This document shows positions 16,535 to 26,407 of a DNA stretch of 64,000 nt, in pieces. The stretch is from NCBI RefSeq assembly GCF_007677875.1, contig NZ_VEDO01000002.1, positions 248,001 to 312,000 on the forward strand, in the 5' to 3' direction. The number at the start of each line of letters is the position of its first letter. Positions within the stretch are counted from its first letter, which is position 1. A model generated the notes under the pieces. That model saw only the letters and a list, made by a program, of their open reading frames with translations, ran no database searches and was not told where the DNA came from. Position numbers and translations under genes: made by a program. This stretch comes from Variovorax boronicumulans (lineage in GTDB: Bacteria; Pseudomonadota; Gammaproteobacteria; Burkholderiales; Burkholderiaceae_C).

Positions 16535-17848
16535 ATGGCCGTTACCGTTGAAAACCTCGAAAAGCTGGAGCGCAAGATCACCCTGTCGCTGCCGGTGGAT
16601 GTGATCCAGAACGAGGTCAACAACCGCCTCAAGAAGCTGGCGCGCACCGTGAAGATGGACGGCTTCCGTCCGGGCAAGGTGCCGATGAACGTCGTCGCCC
16701 AACGCTATGGCTACTCGGTGCATTACGAAGTCATGAACGACAAGGTGGGCGAGGCGTTCTCGGCCGCGGCCAACGAGGCCCAGCTGCGTGTGGCCGGCCA
16801 GCCGCGCATCAGCGAGAAGGAAGGCGCGCCCGAAGGCGAGCTGGCCTTCGACGCGGTCTTCGAAGTCTTCCCGGAAGTGGTCATCAACGACCTGTCCACG
16901 GCCGAGATCGAGCGCCTGTCCGCCGAGGTGACGGACGAGGCCATCGACAAGACCCTGGACATCCTGCGCAAGCAGCGCCGCAGTTTCGCCCAGCGCGCCC
17001 AAGATGCGGCTGCAGCCGACGGCGACCGCGTGACGGTCGACTTCGAAGGCAAGATCGACGGTGAGCCCTTCCAGGGTGGCAAGGCCGAGGACTTCCAGTA
17101 CGTGGTCGGCGAAGGCCAGATGCTCAAGGAGTTCGAAGACGCCGTGCGTGGCATGAAGGCTGGCGAGAGCCGCACCTTCCCGCTGGCCTTCCCGGCCGAC
17201 TACCACGGCAAGGACGTGGCCGGCAAGCAGGCCGACTTCCTGGTCACGGTCAAGAAGATCGAGTCCAGCCACATGCCCGAAGTCGACGACGCGCTGGCCA
17301 AGTCGCTGGGCATCGCCGACGGCACGGTGGCCGGCCTGCGCGCCGACATCCGCAAGAACCTGGAACGCGAAGTCAAGTTCCGCCTGCTGGCCCGCAACAA
17401 GCAGGCCGTCATGGACGCGCTGCTGACCAAGGCCGAACTGGACCTGCCCAACGCCAGCGTGCAGGCCGAGATGGGCCGCATGATCGAGAGCACGCGTGCC
17501 GACCTCAAGCAGCGCGGCCTGAAGGACGCCGAGAAGGCGCCGATCCCCGAAGAGATCGTGCGCCCGCAAGCCGAGCGCCGCGTGCGCCTGGGCCTGGTGG
17601 TGGCCGAGCTCGTGAAGAAGAACGCGCTGATGGCCAAGCCCGAGCAGATCAAGGCCCACATCGACGACCTGGCCGCCAGCTATGAGAAGCCCGAGGACGT
17701 GGTGCGCTGGTACTACGGCGACCGCCAGCGCCTGGCCGACGTGGAAGCTGCCGTGATCGAGAACAACGTGACCGAGTACGTGCTGGCCCAGGCCAAGGTC
17801 ACCGACAAGACGATTGGCTTCGACGAACTGATGGCGCAGCAGGGCTGA
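16535..17848 (+). CDS. tig: Trigger factor
   Basis: Ribosome-associated chaperone and peptidyl-prolyl isomerase that meets nascent chains at the tunnel exit. The 437-residue length is normal. The N-terminal ribosome-binding domain carries the signature region GFRPGKVP at about residues 45-52. The FKBP-type domain lies at about 155-245 (GDRVTVDFEGKIDG, then GMKAGESR), and the C-terminal chaperone arms follow. The ATG at 16535 (MAVTVENLEKLERK) is the family start; an upstream in-frame Met lies in the tRNA. It is followed by clpP, clpX and lon on the same strand, the usual proteostasis order. Confidence 0.97.
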   Translation: MAVTVENLEKLERKITLSLPVDVIQNEVNNRLKKLARTVKMDGFRPGKVPMNVVAQRYGYSVHYEVMNDKVGEAFSAAANEAQLRVAGQPRISEKEGAPEGELAFDAVFEVFPEVVINDLSTAEIERLSAEVTDEAIDKTLDILRKQRRSFAQRAQDAAAADGDRVTVDFEGKIDGEPFQGGKAEDFQYVVGEGQMLKEFEDAVRGMKAGESRTFPLAFPADYHGKDVAGKQADFLVTVKKIESSHMPEVDDALAKSLGIADGTVAGLRADIRKNLEREVKFRLLARNKQAVMDALLTKAELDLPNASVQAEMGRMIESTRADLKQRGLKDAEKAPIPEEIVRPQAERRVRLGLVVAELVKKNALMAKPEQIKAHIDDLAASYEKPEDVVRWYYGDRQRLADVEAAVIENNVTEYVLAQAKVTDKTIGFDELMAQQG

Positions 17849-17857
17849 TGCCCCGGC

Positions 17858-17883
17858 GGGCCTTGCGTTGCAACGCAGGGCCC
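17858..17883 (+). terminator. Hairpin between tig and clpP
   Basis: A 26-base near-perfect palindrome (left arm GGGCCTTGCGTTG, right arm CAACGCAGGGCCC) with one G-U pair. It lies 10 bases after the tig stop. No U-run follows, so it may be a weak or attenuating terminator, an mRNA-stabilising hairpin or a processing site rather than a full stop. The clpP promoter would have to lie in the 37 bases after it or upstream in tig. Confidence 0.45.
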
Positions 17884-17920
17884 CCACTTGATGCTTGCCA
17901 ACCCAATTTCCGGAGAAAAC

Positions 17921-18541
17921 ATGGCCATCCATAACAGTTCGCTCGAAACCCAGAACCTGGGCATGGTTCCGATGGTGATCGAGCAGTCGGGCCGCGGCGA
18001 GCGTTCCTACGACATCTACTCGCGCCTGCTGAAAGAGCGCGTGATCTTCCTGGTGGGCGAGGTCAACGACCAGACCGCCAACCTGGTGGTGGCGCAGCTG
18101 CTGTTCCTGGAGAGCGAGAACCCGGACAAGGACATCTCGTTCTACATCAACTCGCCCGGTGGCAGCGTGACGGCCGGCATGGCCATCTACGACACCATGC
18201 AGTTCATCAAGCCCGACGTGTCCACGCTGTGCGTGGGCTTCGCGGCGAGCATGGGCGCCTTCCTGCTGGCCGCCGGTGCCAAGGGCAAGCGCTTCTCGCT
18301 GCCCAATTCGAAGATCATGATCCACCAGGTGCTGGGCGGTGCCCGTGGCCAGGCGACGGACATCGAAATCCATGCGCGCGACATCCTGCGCACCAAGGAT
18401 CAGATGAACAAGATCATGGCCGAGCGAACCGGTCAGCCGCTGGACAAGGTCAAGCACGACACCGAGCGCGACTATTTCATGACCGCCGACGAAGCCAAGG
18501 AATACGGCATCGTCGACCAGGTGATCTCGCGCCGGCCCTGA
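17921..18541 (+). CDS. clpP: ATP-dependent Clp protease proteolytic subunit
   Basis: Serine peptidase that forms the double-heptamer chamber working with ClpX or ClpA. The 206-residue product has catalytic Ser110 in GFAASMGAF, His135 in [10 protein letters not shown] and Asp184 in DTERDYFM; the oxyanion glycines are in NSPGGSV. The start at 17921 (MAIHNSS) has a GGAGA ribosome site 6 bases upstream and is preferred over the in-frame starts at 17888 and 17891. The first 14 or so residues are the likely propeptide. clpX follows after a strong terminator, so the two are not simply one operon. Confidence 0.97.
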   Translation: MAIHNSSLETQNLGMVPMVIEQSGRGERSYDIYSRLLKERVIFLVGEVNDQTANLVVAQLLFLESENPDKDISFYINSPGGSVTAGMAIYDTMQFIKPDVSTLCVGFAASMGAFLLAAGAKGKRFSLPNSKIMIHQVLGGARGQATDIEIHARDILRTKDQMNKIMAERTGQPLDKVKHDTERDYFMTADEAKEYGIVDQVISRRP

Positions 18542-18577
18542 TCCGGCCCCCGCGGCAGCCGCGCGGATTGCGCGGAG

Positions 18578-18613
18578 AACGGCGCCTTTTTTGGTGGAAG
18601 GCGCCGTTTTTCG
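18578..18613 (+). terminator. Rho-independent terminator after clpP
   Basis: Perfect 11-bp stem AACGGCGCCTT / AAGGCGCCGTT (18578-18588 and 18598-18608) with a 9-base loop and a T-run on each side, so it could work on either strand. It lies between clpP and clpX and would limit read-through, leaving clpX to a promoter in the short AT-rich stretch that follows. Confidence 0.85.
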
Positions 18614-18655
18614 TTTGGTTATCATTGCCCAACGTCTTTTAGAAGGCATTGCCCC

Positions 18656-19921
18656 ATGGCCGAGAAAAAAGGCTCCTCCAGCGAAAAGACCCTGTACTGC
18701 TCGTTCTGCGGGAAGAGCCAGCACGAGGTGAAGAAGCTCATCGCAGGACCGTCCGTGTTCATCTGCGACGAGTGCATCGACCTGTGCAACGAGATCATCC
18801 GCGACGAGGTGCCCGCCGCCGGCGAGGCGCGCGAAGGCCGCGGCGATCTGCCGACGCCGCTGGAGATCAAGAACAACCTGGACAACTATGTGGTGGGCCA
18901 GGAGGTCGCCAAGCGCACGCTGTCGGTGGCGGTCTACAACCACTACAAGCGCCTGCGCTACAAGGACAAGGCCAAGAAGGACGAGGTCGAGCTCTCCAAG
19001 AGCAACATTCTCCTGATCGGCCCTACGGGTTCGGGCAAGACGCTGCTCGCACAGACGCTCGCGCGCATGCTGGACGTGCCCTTCGTGATGGCCGACGCCA
19101 CCACGCTGACCGAGGCCGGCTACGTCGGCGAGGACGTGGAGAACATCGTCGCCAAGCTGCTGCAGAGCTGCAACTACGATGTGGAGCGGGCCCAGCGCGG
19201 CATCGTCTACATCGACGAGATCGACAAGATCTCGCGCAAGTCCGACAACCCCTCGATCACGCGCGACGTGTCGGGCGAGGGCGTGCAGCAGGCGCTGCTC
19301 AAGCTCATCGAAGGCACCATGGCCAGCGTGCCGCCGCAGGGCGGGCGCAAGCACCCGAACCAGGACTTCCTGCAGATCGACACGACCAACATCCTGTTCA
19401 TCTGCGGCGGCGCGTTCGCCGGCCTGGAAAAGGTCATCGGCAGCCGCCAGGAGTCCTCGGGCATCGGCTTCGGCGCCGCGGTCAAGAGCAAGGCCGAGCG
19501 CGCGCTCACCGAGGTGTTCCGCGAGGTCGAGCCCGAAGACCTGATCAAGTTTGGCCTGATTCCGGAACTGGTGGGCCGCATGCCGGTCGTCGCCACACTG
19601 GCAGAACTCAGCGAAGACGCGCTGGTGCAGATCCTGACCGAGCCCAAGAACGCGCTTGTCAAGCAGTACGCCAAGCTCTTGTCGATGGAAGACGTGGACC
19701 TGGAGATCCGCCCTGCGGCACTCAAGGCCATCGCCCGCAAGGCGCTGGCGCGCAAGACCGGCGCGCGCGGCCTGCGCTCCATCCTCGAACTGTCGCTGAT
19801 CGACACCATGTTCGATCTGCCGAACCAGACCAATGTCGACAAGGTCGTGGTGGACGAGTCCACCATCGAAGAGAACAAGGCGCCGCTGCTGGTCTACCGC
19901 GAAGCGGCCAAGAAAGCCTGA
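18656..19921 (+). CDS. clpX: ClpX unfoldase, ATP-binding subunit
   Basis: AAA+ hexamer that unfolds tagged substrates and feeds them to ClpP. The 421-residue protein begins with the zinc-binding domain (C15, C18, C37 and C40 in CSFCGK and CDECIDLC). Walker A GPTGSGKT is at about 122-129, Walker B VYIDEIDK follows, then the ClpP-docking SGIGFGA loop and the sensor-2 Arg region ARGLRS. Transcription probably starts in the 42 bases between the clpP terminator and the ATG, or reads through. Confidence 0.98.
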   Translation: MAEKKGSSSEKTLYCSFCGKSQHEVKKLIAGPSVFICDECIDLCNEIIRDEVPAAGEAREGRGDLPTPLEIKNNLDNYVVGQEVAKRTLSVAVYNHYKRLRYKDKAKKDEVELSKSNILLIGPTGSGKTLLAQTLARMLDVPFVMADATTLTEAGYVGEDVENIVAKLLQSCNYDVERAQRGIVYIDEIDKISRKSDNPSITRDVSGEGVQQALLKLIEGTMASVPPQGGRKHPNQDFLQIDTTNILFICGGAFAGLEKVIGSRQESSGIGFGAAVKSKAERALTEVFREVEPEDLIKFGLIPELVGRMPVVATLAELSEDALVQILTEPKNALVKQYAKLLSMEDVDLEIRPAALKAIARKALARKTGARGLRSILELSLIDTMFDLPNQTNVDKVVVDESTIEENKAPLLVYREAAKKA

Positions 19922-19928
19922 CCGTGCG

Positions 19929-19961
19929 GCCGGTGTCCGCAAAGGCGGTGCCGGCATTTTT
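19929..19961 (+). terminator. Probable terminator after clpX
   Basis: GCCGG (19929-19933) pairs with CCGGC (19951-19955) around an inner CCGC/GCGG helix with a small bulge, followed by ATTTTT. It starts 8 bases after the clpX stop, as expected for an intrinsic terminator, though the stem is interrupted. A second short hairpin, GTGCCGC/GCGGCAC, follows at 19973-19988. Confidence 0.55.
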
Positions 19962-19990
19962 CAACCTCTCCTGTGCCGCGTGCGGCACGG

Positions 19991-20018
19991 GTTGAAAATG
20001 TGACATCGGCGACCATAT
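19991..20018 (+). promoter_or_regulatory. Sigma-32 (RpoH) type heat-shock promoter of lon
   Basis: GTTGAAA at 19991-19997 matches the heat-shock -35 CTTGAAA at six of seven bases. After exactly 13 bases comes GACCATAT at 20011-20018, matching CCCCATnT at five of seven fixed bases. Spacing and location 26 bases before the lon ATG fit an RpoH promoter. This is sequence matching only; lon is a known heat-shock gene in proteobacteria. Confidence 0.65.
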
Positions 20019-20043
20019 TCGCTGGGTCACACAAAGGATTCCG

Positions 20044-22476
<2,433 letters not shown>

Positions 22477-22497
22477 GATCGAAAATTTCAGCAAAGC

Positions 22498-22527
22498 TTG
22501 CCGAAGGACGGATTTTTAGCCTATAAT
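22498..22527 (+). promoter_or_regulatory. Sigma-70 promoter of the tRNA-Gly cluster
   Basis: TTGCCG (22498-22503) and a perfect TATAAT (22522-22527), 18 bases apart, 10 bases before the first tRNA-Gly. A strong -10 box is usual for stable RNA genes. The -35 box starts 21 bases after the lon stop. Confidence 0.75.
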
Positions 22528-22537
22528 CTGAGGCTTC

Positions 22538-22613
22538 GCGGGAATAGCTCAGTTGGTAGAGCGCAACCTTGCCAAGGTTGAGGTCGAGAGTTCGAGACTC
22601 TTTTCCCGCTCCA
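22538..22613 (+). tRNA. tRNA-Gly (GCC anticodon), copy 1
   Basis: A 76-base tRNA with acceptor GCGGGAA pairing with TTCCCGC, discriminator T and encoded CCA; D-arm AGCTCAGTTGGTAGAGC; anticodon loop TTGCCAA giving GCC; T-arm GAGAGTTCGAGACTC. First of three identical copies. Confidence 0.97.
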
Positions 22614-22662
22614 GTTTGAACGCCGCAGAGAGGGCATCGCTCTGCGGCAGCGAAGAGACGAT

Positions 22663-22738
22663 GCGGGAATAGCTCAGTTGGTAGAGCGCAACCTTGCCAA
22701 GGTTGAGGTCGAGAGTTCGAGACTCTTTTCCCGCTCCA
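22663..22738 (+). tRNA. tRNA-Gly (GCC anticodon), copy 2
   Basis: Identical in sequence to the first tRNA-Gly, with GCC anticodon and encoded CCA, 49 bases after it. It is probably cut from one precursor with its neighbours. Confidence 0.97.
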
Positions 22739-22787
22739 GTTGGAACGCCGCAGAGAGGGCATCGCTCGGCGGCAGCGAAGAGACGAT

Positions 22788-22863
22788 GCGGGAATAGCTC
22801 AGTTGGTAGAGCGCAACCTTGCCAAGGTTGAGGTCGAGAGTTCGAGACTCTTTTCCCGCTCCA
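22788..22863 (+). tRNA. tRNA-Gly (GCC anticodon), copy 3
   Basis: Third identical tRNA-Gly, GCC anticodon and encoded CCA, followed within 6 bases by the terminator of the cluster. Confidence 0.97.
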
Positions 22864-22869
22864 GATCGA

Positions 22870-22903
22870 AAGGCCTTGCGATTCGTCGTAAGGCCTTTTT
22901 TAT
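22870..22903 (+). terminator. Terminator of the tRNA-Gly cluster
   Basis: AAGGCCTT (22870-22877) pairs with AAGGCCTT (22890-22897) around a 12-base loop, followed by a T-run. A typical intrinsic terminator directly after the last tRNA. Confidence 0.85.
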
Positions 22904-22926
22904 TTGCGCGTGTCATTGCGTCCGCC

Positions 22927-23855
22927 ATGGGCCCCATCGAGTCCACCATCCTCCGGGGCAGCGACGCCTTCGCAGCCAACCGCGCCGGGATGCTGGCCGT
23001 GCTCGCGCGCGTGCACGGCTACACCGAGCGCAGCGTCGTCACCGGCCGCAACCTCTTGCGCAACCCTGCTGGCCTGTCGGCCGCGGGCCTGCACGTCGTG
23101 ACCGTCACGCACGGCTCGTCCACGGCTGGCGGCACCTACCAGACCGGGCTGTCGGACTGCATCGTCATGGTGCTCGGCCGCTCTCGCGCCTTCCTGGCCG
23201 GCCCGCCGCTGCGCAAGGCCGCCGCGGGTGAGATAGCGACGGAAGAGGAGCCCGGCGGCATCGTCACCAACAACGGCCCGATCGACCCGGCCGGCGCGTG
23301 AAAGGCCACGCACTTCATCCACGCCTGCTGCCATTCGTGGACGCCGATCCTGTACCTCGACCGCACGCCCGCCTTCATGGTCGGCAAGGCCACGAGGAGG
23401 CCGACATCATCAAGCACGGCTCCAAGATGATCCAGGTCGTGACCTGCGCCACCGTTTCGCAGACCACCATCTGCTGCGGTGCATCCTTCGGTGCCGGCAT
23501 CTACGGCATGTGCGGGCGCGGCTTCCACCCACACTTGTGCCTCTCCTGGCCCAACGCCAAGACCGCCGTGGTGGGCGGCGAGCAGGCCGCTCAGACCATG
23601 GTCAACGTGACCGAGGCCGCCATGCGGCGCAGGGTGGCGAGGTCGACCGCGCCAAGCGCGCGGAGATGGAGCGCCGCATCATCGAGCGCTTTCGACAGCC
23701 AGATGAGCGTGTTCACCACCAGCGCACGCATGCTGGACGACGCCGTGATCGACCCGCGCGACACGCGCGAGGTGCTGGCCCGTATGCTGTCCACCTGCCG
23801 CGATGCCGAGCTGCGCCAGCCGCAGCCCATGCAGTTCTCCGTCAACCGCCCTTGA
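22927..23855 (+). pseudogene. Decayed acyl-CoA carboxylase carboxyltransferase subunit
   Basis: Pieces of a biotin-dependent acyl-CoA carboxylase beta subunit are spread over two frames. Frame 1 (22927-23301) has the family N-terminus (ILRGSDAFAANRAGMLAV), then jumps to the acyl-CoA site region HGSSTAGGTYQTGLSD and FLAGPPLRKAAAGE, with roughly a hundred residues missing between, and stops. Frame 2 (to 23855) carries the second half: CCGASFGAGIYGMCGRGF, WPNAKTAVVGGEQAA and ARMLDDAVIDPRDTREVLA, again with a garbled stretch in the middle at about 23625-23700. The order of motifs matches geranyl-CoA or methylcrotonyl-CoA carboxylase beta subunits. The intact dehydrogenase directly downstream supports an atu/liu-like origin. 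It cannot make a working enzyme. Confidence 0.85.
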
Positions 23856-23866
23856 GGACGATCCCC

Positions 23867-25015
23867 ATGCAACTGACCCCCGAACACGAGAGCGTGCGCG
23901 GCACGCTGATCCGCTTCATCGACAAGGAGATCAACCCCCACGTCGATACCTGGGAGCGCGCGCAGATCTTCCCGGCCTGCCAGGTGTTTCGCCGGCTCGG
24001 CGAGCTCGGCATGCTGGGCCTGACCAAGCCGGTGGAGAACGGCGGCGCAGGCCTGGACTATTCCTTCGGCGCCGTGATGGCCGAGGCACTGGGCCACATG
24101 CACTGCGGCGGCATCCCCATGGCCATCGGCGTGCAGACCGACATGGCCACGCCGGCCCTGGCGCACCGCGGCAGCGCCGAGTTGCGCGCCGAGTTCCTGG
24201 CACCCGCCATCGCAGGCGATTACGTGGCCTGCCTGGGCGTGTCGGAGGTCGGCAGCGGCTCGGATGTGGCCTCGGTCAAGACCACGGCGCGCAAAGAGGG
24301 CGGCGACTACGTCATCGACGGCGGCAAGATGTGGACCACCAACGGCACACAGGCCGATTTCTGTGTGGTGCTGGCCAACACCTCGGACGGCTCCGCGCAC
24401 AAGAACAAGTCGCTGATCGTCGTGCCCATGAAGACGCCTGGCGTCAGCGTGGCGCGCAAGCTCGTCAAGATGGGCATGCATGCGTCCGACACGGCGCAGC
24501 TGCACTTCGACGGCGTGCGCGTGCCGCAGCGCTACCGGATCGGCGAGGAAGGCATGGGCTTCATCTACCAAATGGAGCAGTTCCAGATCGAACGGCTGTG
24601 GGGCGCGCTGAACGCCGGCGCCATGGCCCAACGCGCCATTGACACCACCATCGCCTACACGCGCGAGCGCCGCGCCTTCGGCCGCTCCATCCTCGACAAC
24701 CAGTGGGTGCACTACACGCTGGCCGAGCTGCAGACCGAGGTGGCAGCCCTGCGCGCGCTGAGCTGGCAGGGCGTGCAGGAGGTCGTGGCCGGGCAGGACG
24801 CCACGCGCACCGCCACCATGGCCAAGCTCAAGGCCGGCCGCGTGATCCGTGAGGTGGCCGACGGCTGCCTGCAGTTCTGGGGCGGCATGGGCTACATGGA
24901 CGAGACGCCGATCTCGCGCATCTTCCGCGACGGCCGGTTGCCCTCCATCGGGGGCGGAGCGGACGAGGTGATGCTGCAGATCCTCTCGAAGTTCATGGGC
25001 ACGTTTCCGTCATGA
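23867..25015 (+). CDS. Acyl-CoA dehydrogenase, citronellyl-CoA dehydrogenase (AtuD) like
   Basis: FAD enzyme that makes an alpha,beta double bond in an acyl-CoA, 382 residues. The ATG at 23867 has GAGG upstream; the longer open frame runs through the broken carboxyltransferase. The order is N-terminal helical domain, middle beta domain (GVSEVGSGSDVASVKTTA, KMWTTNGTQADF) and C-terminal helical domain. The usual catalytic Glu near the C-terminus is absent (SIGGGADEV), but Glu242 in FQIERL sits where isovaleryl-CoA-type enzymes carry the base. The segment HCGGIPMAIGVQTDM is what I associate with AtuD-type citronellyl-CoA dehydrogenases. It is flanked by remains of both carboxylase subunits, so it is a survivor of an acyclic terpene or leucine-type pathway. 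Whether it is still useful is unclear. Confidence 0.85.
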   Translation: MQLTPEHESVRGTLIRFIDKEINPHVDTWERAQIFPACQVFRRLGELGMLGLTKPVENGGAGLDYSFGAVMAEALGHMHCGGIPMAIGVQTDMATPALAHRGSAELRAEFLAPAIAGDYVACLGVSEVGSGSDVASVKTTARKEGGDYVIDGGKMWTTNGTQADFCVVLANTSDGSAHKNKSLIVVPMKTPGVSVARKLVKMGMHASDTAQLHFDGVRVPQRYRIGEEGMGFIYQMEQFQIERLWGALNAGAMAQRAIDTTIAYTRERRAFGRSILDNQWVHYTLAELQTEVAALRALSWQGVQEVVAGQDATRTATMAKLKAGRVIREVADGCLQFWGGMGYMDETPISRIFRDGRLPSIGGGADEVMLQILSKFMGTFPS

Positions 25016-25200
25016 CCACACCCACCACCCCATCCGCAAGAACCTGATCGCCAACCGCGGCGAGATCGCGCTGCGCATCATCCGCACGGCGCGCGCGCTG
25101 GGCTATCGCACGGGTGGCCATGTACTCGACCGCCGACGCCGGGCACGCCACGTGCGCGAGGGCGACCCGGACCGCGATCCACCGCCCCGTCAAGCGACGC
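25012..25200 (+). pseudogene. Biotin carboxylase N-terminal remnant
   Basis: Overlapping the dehydrogenase stop (ATGA) is the unmistakable start of a biotin carboxylase subunit: KNLIANRGEIALRIIRTARA, followed in another frame by VAMYSTADAGH and in a third by HVREGDPDRD. Three frames in 190 bases means at least two frameshifts, plus an early stop after the ATG at 25012. The rest of the gene is gone. From about 25200 to the end of the next gene at 25346 I recognise nothing. This is the alpha-subunit partner of the broken carboxyltransferase upstream. Confidence 0.8.
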
Positions 25201-25345
25201 GATCAACCCCGACGTCATCGCCGGGCGGTCGTCGCGCCATGCCAGCCTCGGCACGATCCTCAAGGTGTTGCGCGCGCTGGTCTTGCCACTGCACGTGCAG
25301 ACCGCGGCATCGGCTTGAGCTTCGTTTGCCGATGCACGGTTCTTC

Positions 25346-26350
25346 TCAGCGCGGCTGTGCCGGAAAGCGCCGCCCCAGCCATTCCAGCAGCAGCGCATTG
25401 ACCTCTTCGGGCTTCTCCTGCTGCGTCCAGTGCCCGCAGTCGGCCACGGTGGCGCGCTCCAGGTCGGGCACGATGCGCTCCATGCCGCGCGTGGTCGCGG
25501 GCGGCAGGAAGATGTCCTGCGCGGCGCTGACCATGAGGGCCGGCACGGCGACGTGGTCGGGTGTGCCGGCCGTGTCCTCCCAGTTGCGGCGCAGGTTGCG
25601 GTACCAGTTCAGCGGGCCCGTGAAGCCGTTGCGCTGGTAGGCCCGCACGAACACGGCCAGCTCCTCCTCGCCGAGCAGCGGCGCGCCCATGACCTGGTCG
25701 TGGCCCTTGAACAGCTCGGCTGGCAGCGCCTGCAGGTCGGGGGACACCTGTTCGAACTCGGCCAGCGTCACGCCCGGGCGGCGCATGAGGCCGCGCAGCG
25801 TGGCCTCCACGTCCGCGCCCAGCAGCTTCTCGCCCACACCGGGCTCCTGGTACTGCACCATGTAGTGCGTGGGGCCGCGCGTGCGGCGCATGGTTTCCAC
25901 GAGGTCGGTCTCGGTGCGCCGCGTGTAGGGCGTGTTGAGCGAGACCACGCCCAGCACGCGGTCGGCATGGTCGCGTGCCAGCGTCCAGGCCAGCGCGCCG
26001 CCGAAGTCGTGCCCGACGACCACCGCGCGCGCGATGCCCAGCGCGTCGAGCAGGCCGGTCACGTCCAGCGCGAGGTTCTGCATGCGGTAGTCCTCCAGCG
26101 CGCCCTGGGCGCCGGTCTCGCCGTAGCCGCGCAGGTCGGGCGCCAGCACGCCGTAGCCGGCTGCGGCCAGCGCCGCAATCTGGTGGCGCCAGGAGTAGGC
26201 CAGCTCGGGAAAACCGTGCAGCAGCACCACGGTGGGCCGGCCCGGCCTGGCCGCGACCACGCTGGCGGCCATGGAGATGCCGTTGCTCTGCAGGCGGCGC
26301 CAGCCCGGCAGGCCCGGGGCGGTCGCAATGGAAGGGGCGGCGGTGTTCAT
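25346..26350 (-). CDS. Alpha/beta hydrolase, epoxide hydrolase-like
   Basis: Soluble alpha/beta-hydrolase of 334 residues. HGFPE at 45-49 is the oxyanion-hole motif typical of epoxide hydrolases and haloalkane dehalogenases. The nucleophile is Asp115 in VVGHDFGGAL (Asp, not Ser, which argues against an esterase). The catalytic His is in DCGHWTQQEKPEEV near the C-terminus, and a cap domain lies at about 145-245. The start is taken as ATG 26350 (MNTAAPS); another in-frame start lies 9 bases upstream. It converges on the carboxylase remnant and lies downstream of a chemoreceptor on the same strand. Confidence 0.88.
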   Translation of the reverse strand: MNTAAPSIATAPGLPGWRRLQSNGISMAASVVAARPGRPTVVLLHGFPELAYSWRHQIAALAAAGYGVLAPDLRGYGETGAQGALEDYRMQNLALDVTGLLDALGIARAVVVGHDFGGALAWTLARDHADRVLGVVSLNTPYTRRTETDLVETMRRTRGPTHYMVQYQEPGVGEKLLGADVEATLRGLMRRPGVTLAEFEQVSPDLQALPAELFKGHDQVMGAPLLGEEELAVFVRAYQRNGFTGPLNWYRNLRRNWEDTAGTPDHVAVPALMVSAAQDIFLPPATTRGMERIVPDLERATVADCGHWTQQEKPEEVNALLLEWLGRRFPAQPR

Positions 26351-26407
26351 GCCGCGCACTCTAGCGCCGTGCCGGCGGGCCCGGTGTCGCGTGCGGGCAG
26401 GTTGCGA

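Larger units (their letters stand above)
22538..22863 (+). repeat. Tandem 125-bp repeat carrying three tRNA-Gly genes
   Basis: The three tRNA genes start at 22538, 22663 and 22788, an exact 125-base period: a 76-base tRNA and a 49-base spacer. The tRNAs are identical; the two spacers differ at only two positions that I can see. Each spacer folds as a hairpin (GCCGCAGAG with CTCTGCGGC, 22622-22630 and 22640-22648; one mismatch in the second copy), which probably guides RNase processing of the precursor. Recent tandem duplication or gene conversion is implied. Confidence 0.92.

Noticed and set aside
16520-19957. An 1145-residue open frame on the minus strand across tig, clpP and clpX
   Set aside because: It is antisense to three certain genes, has a His/Leu/Gly/Val-rich shadow composition and no motifs; a product of GC-rich third positions.
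22538-22863. Regular repeats suggesting a CRISPR-like array
   Set aside because: The repeated unit is a complete tRNA-Gly with its spacer; the period is 125 bases and spacers are nearly identical.
23510-23866. N-terminal extension of the AtuD-like dehydrogenase
   Set aside because: This stretch in the dehydrogenase frame is an off-frame reading of the carboxyltransferase remnant; the family N-terminus begins at 23867.
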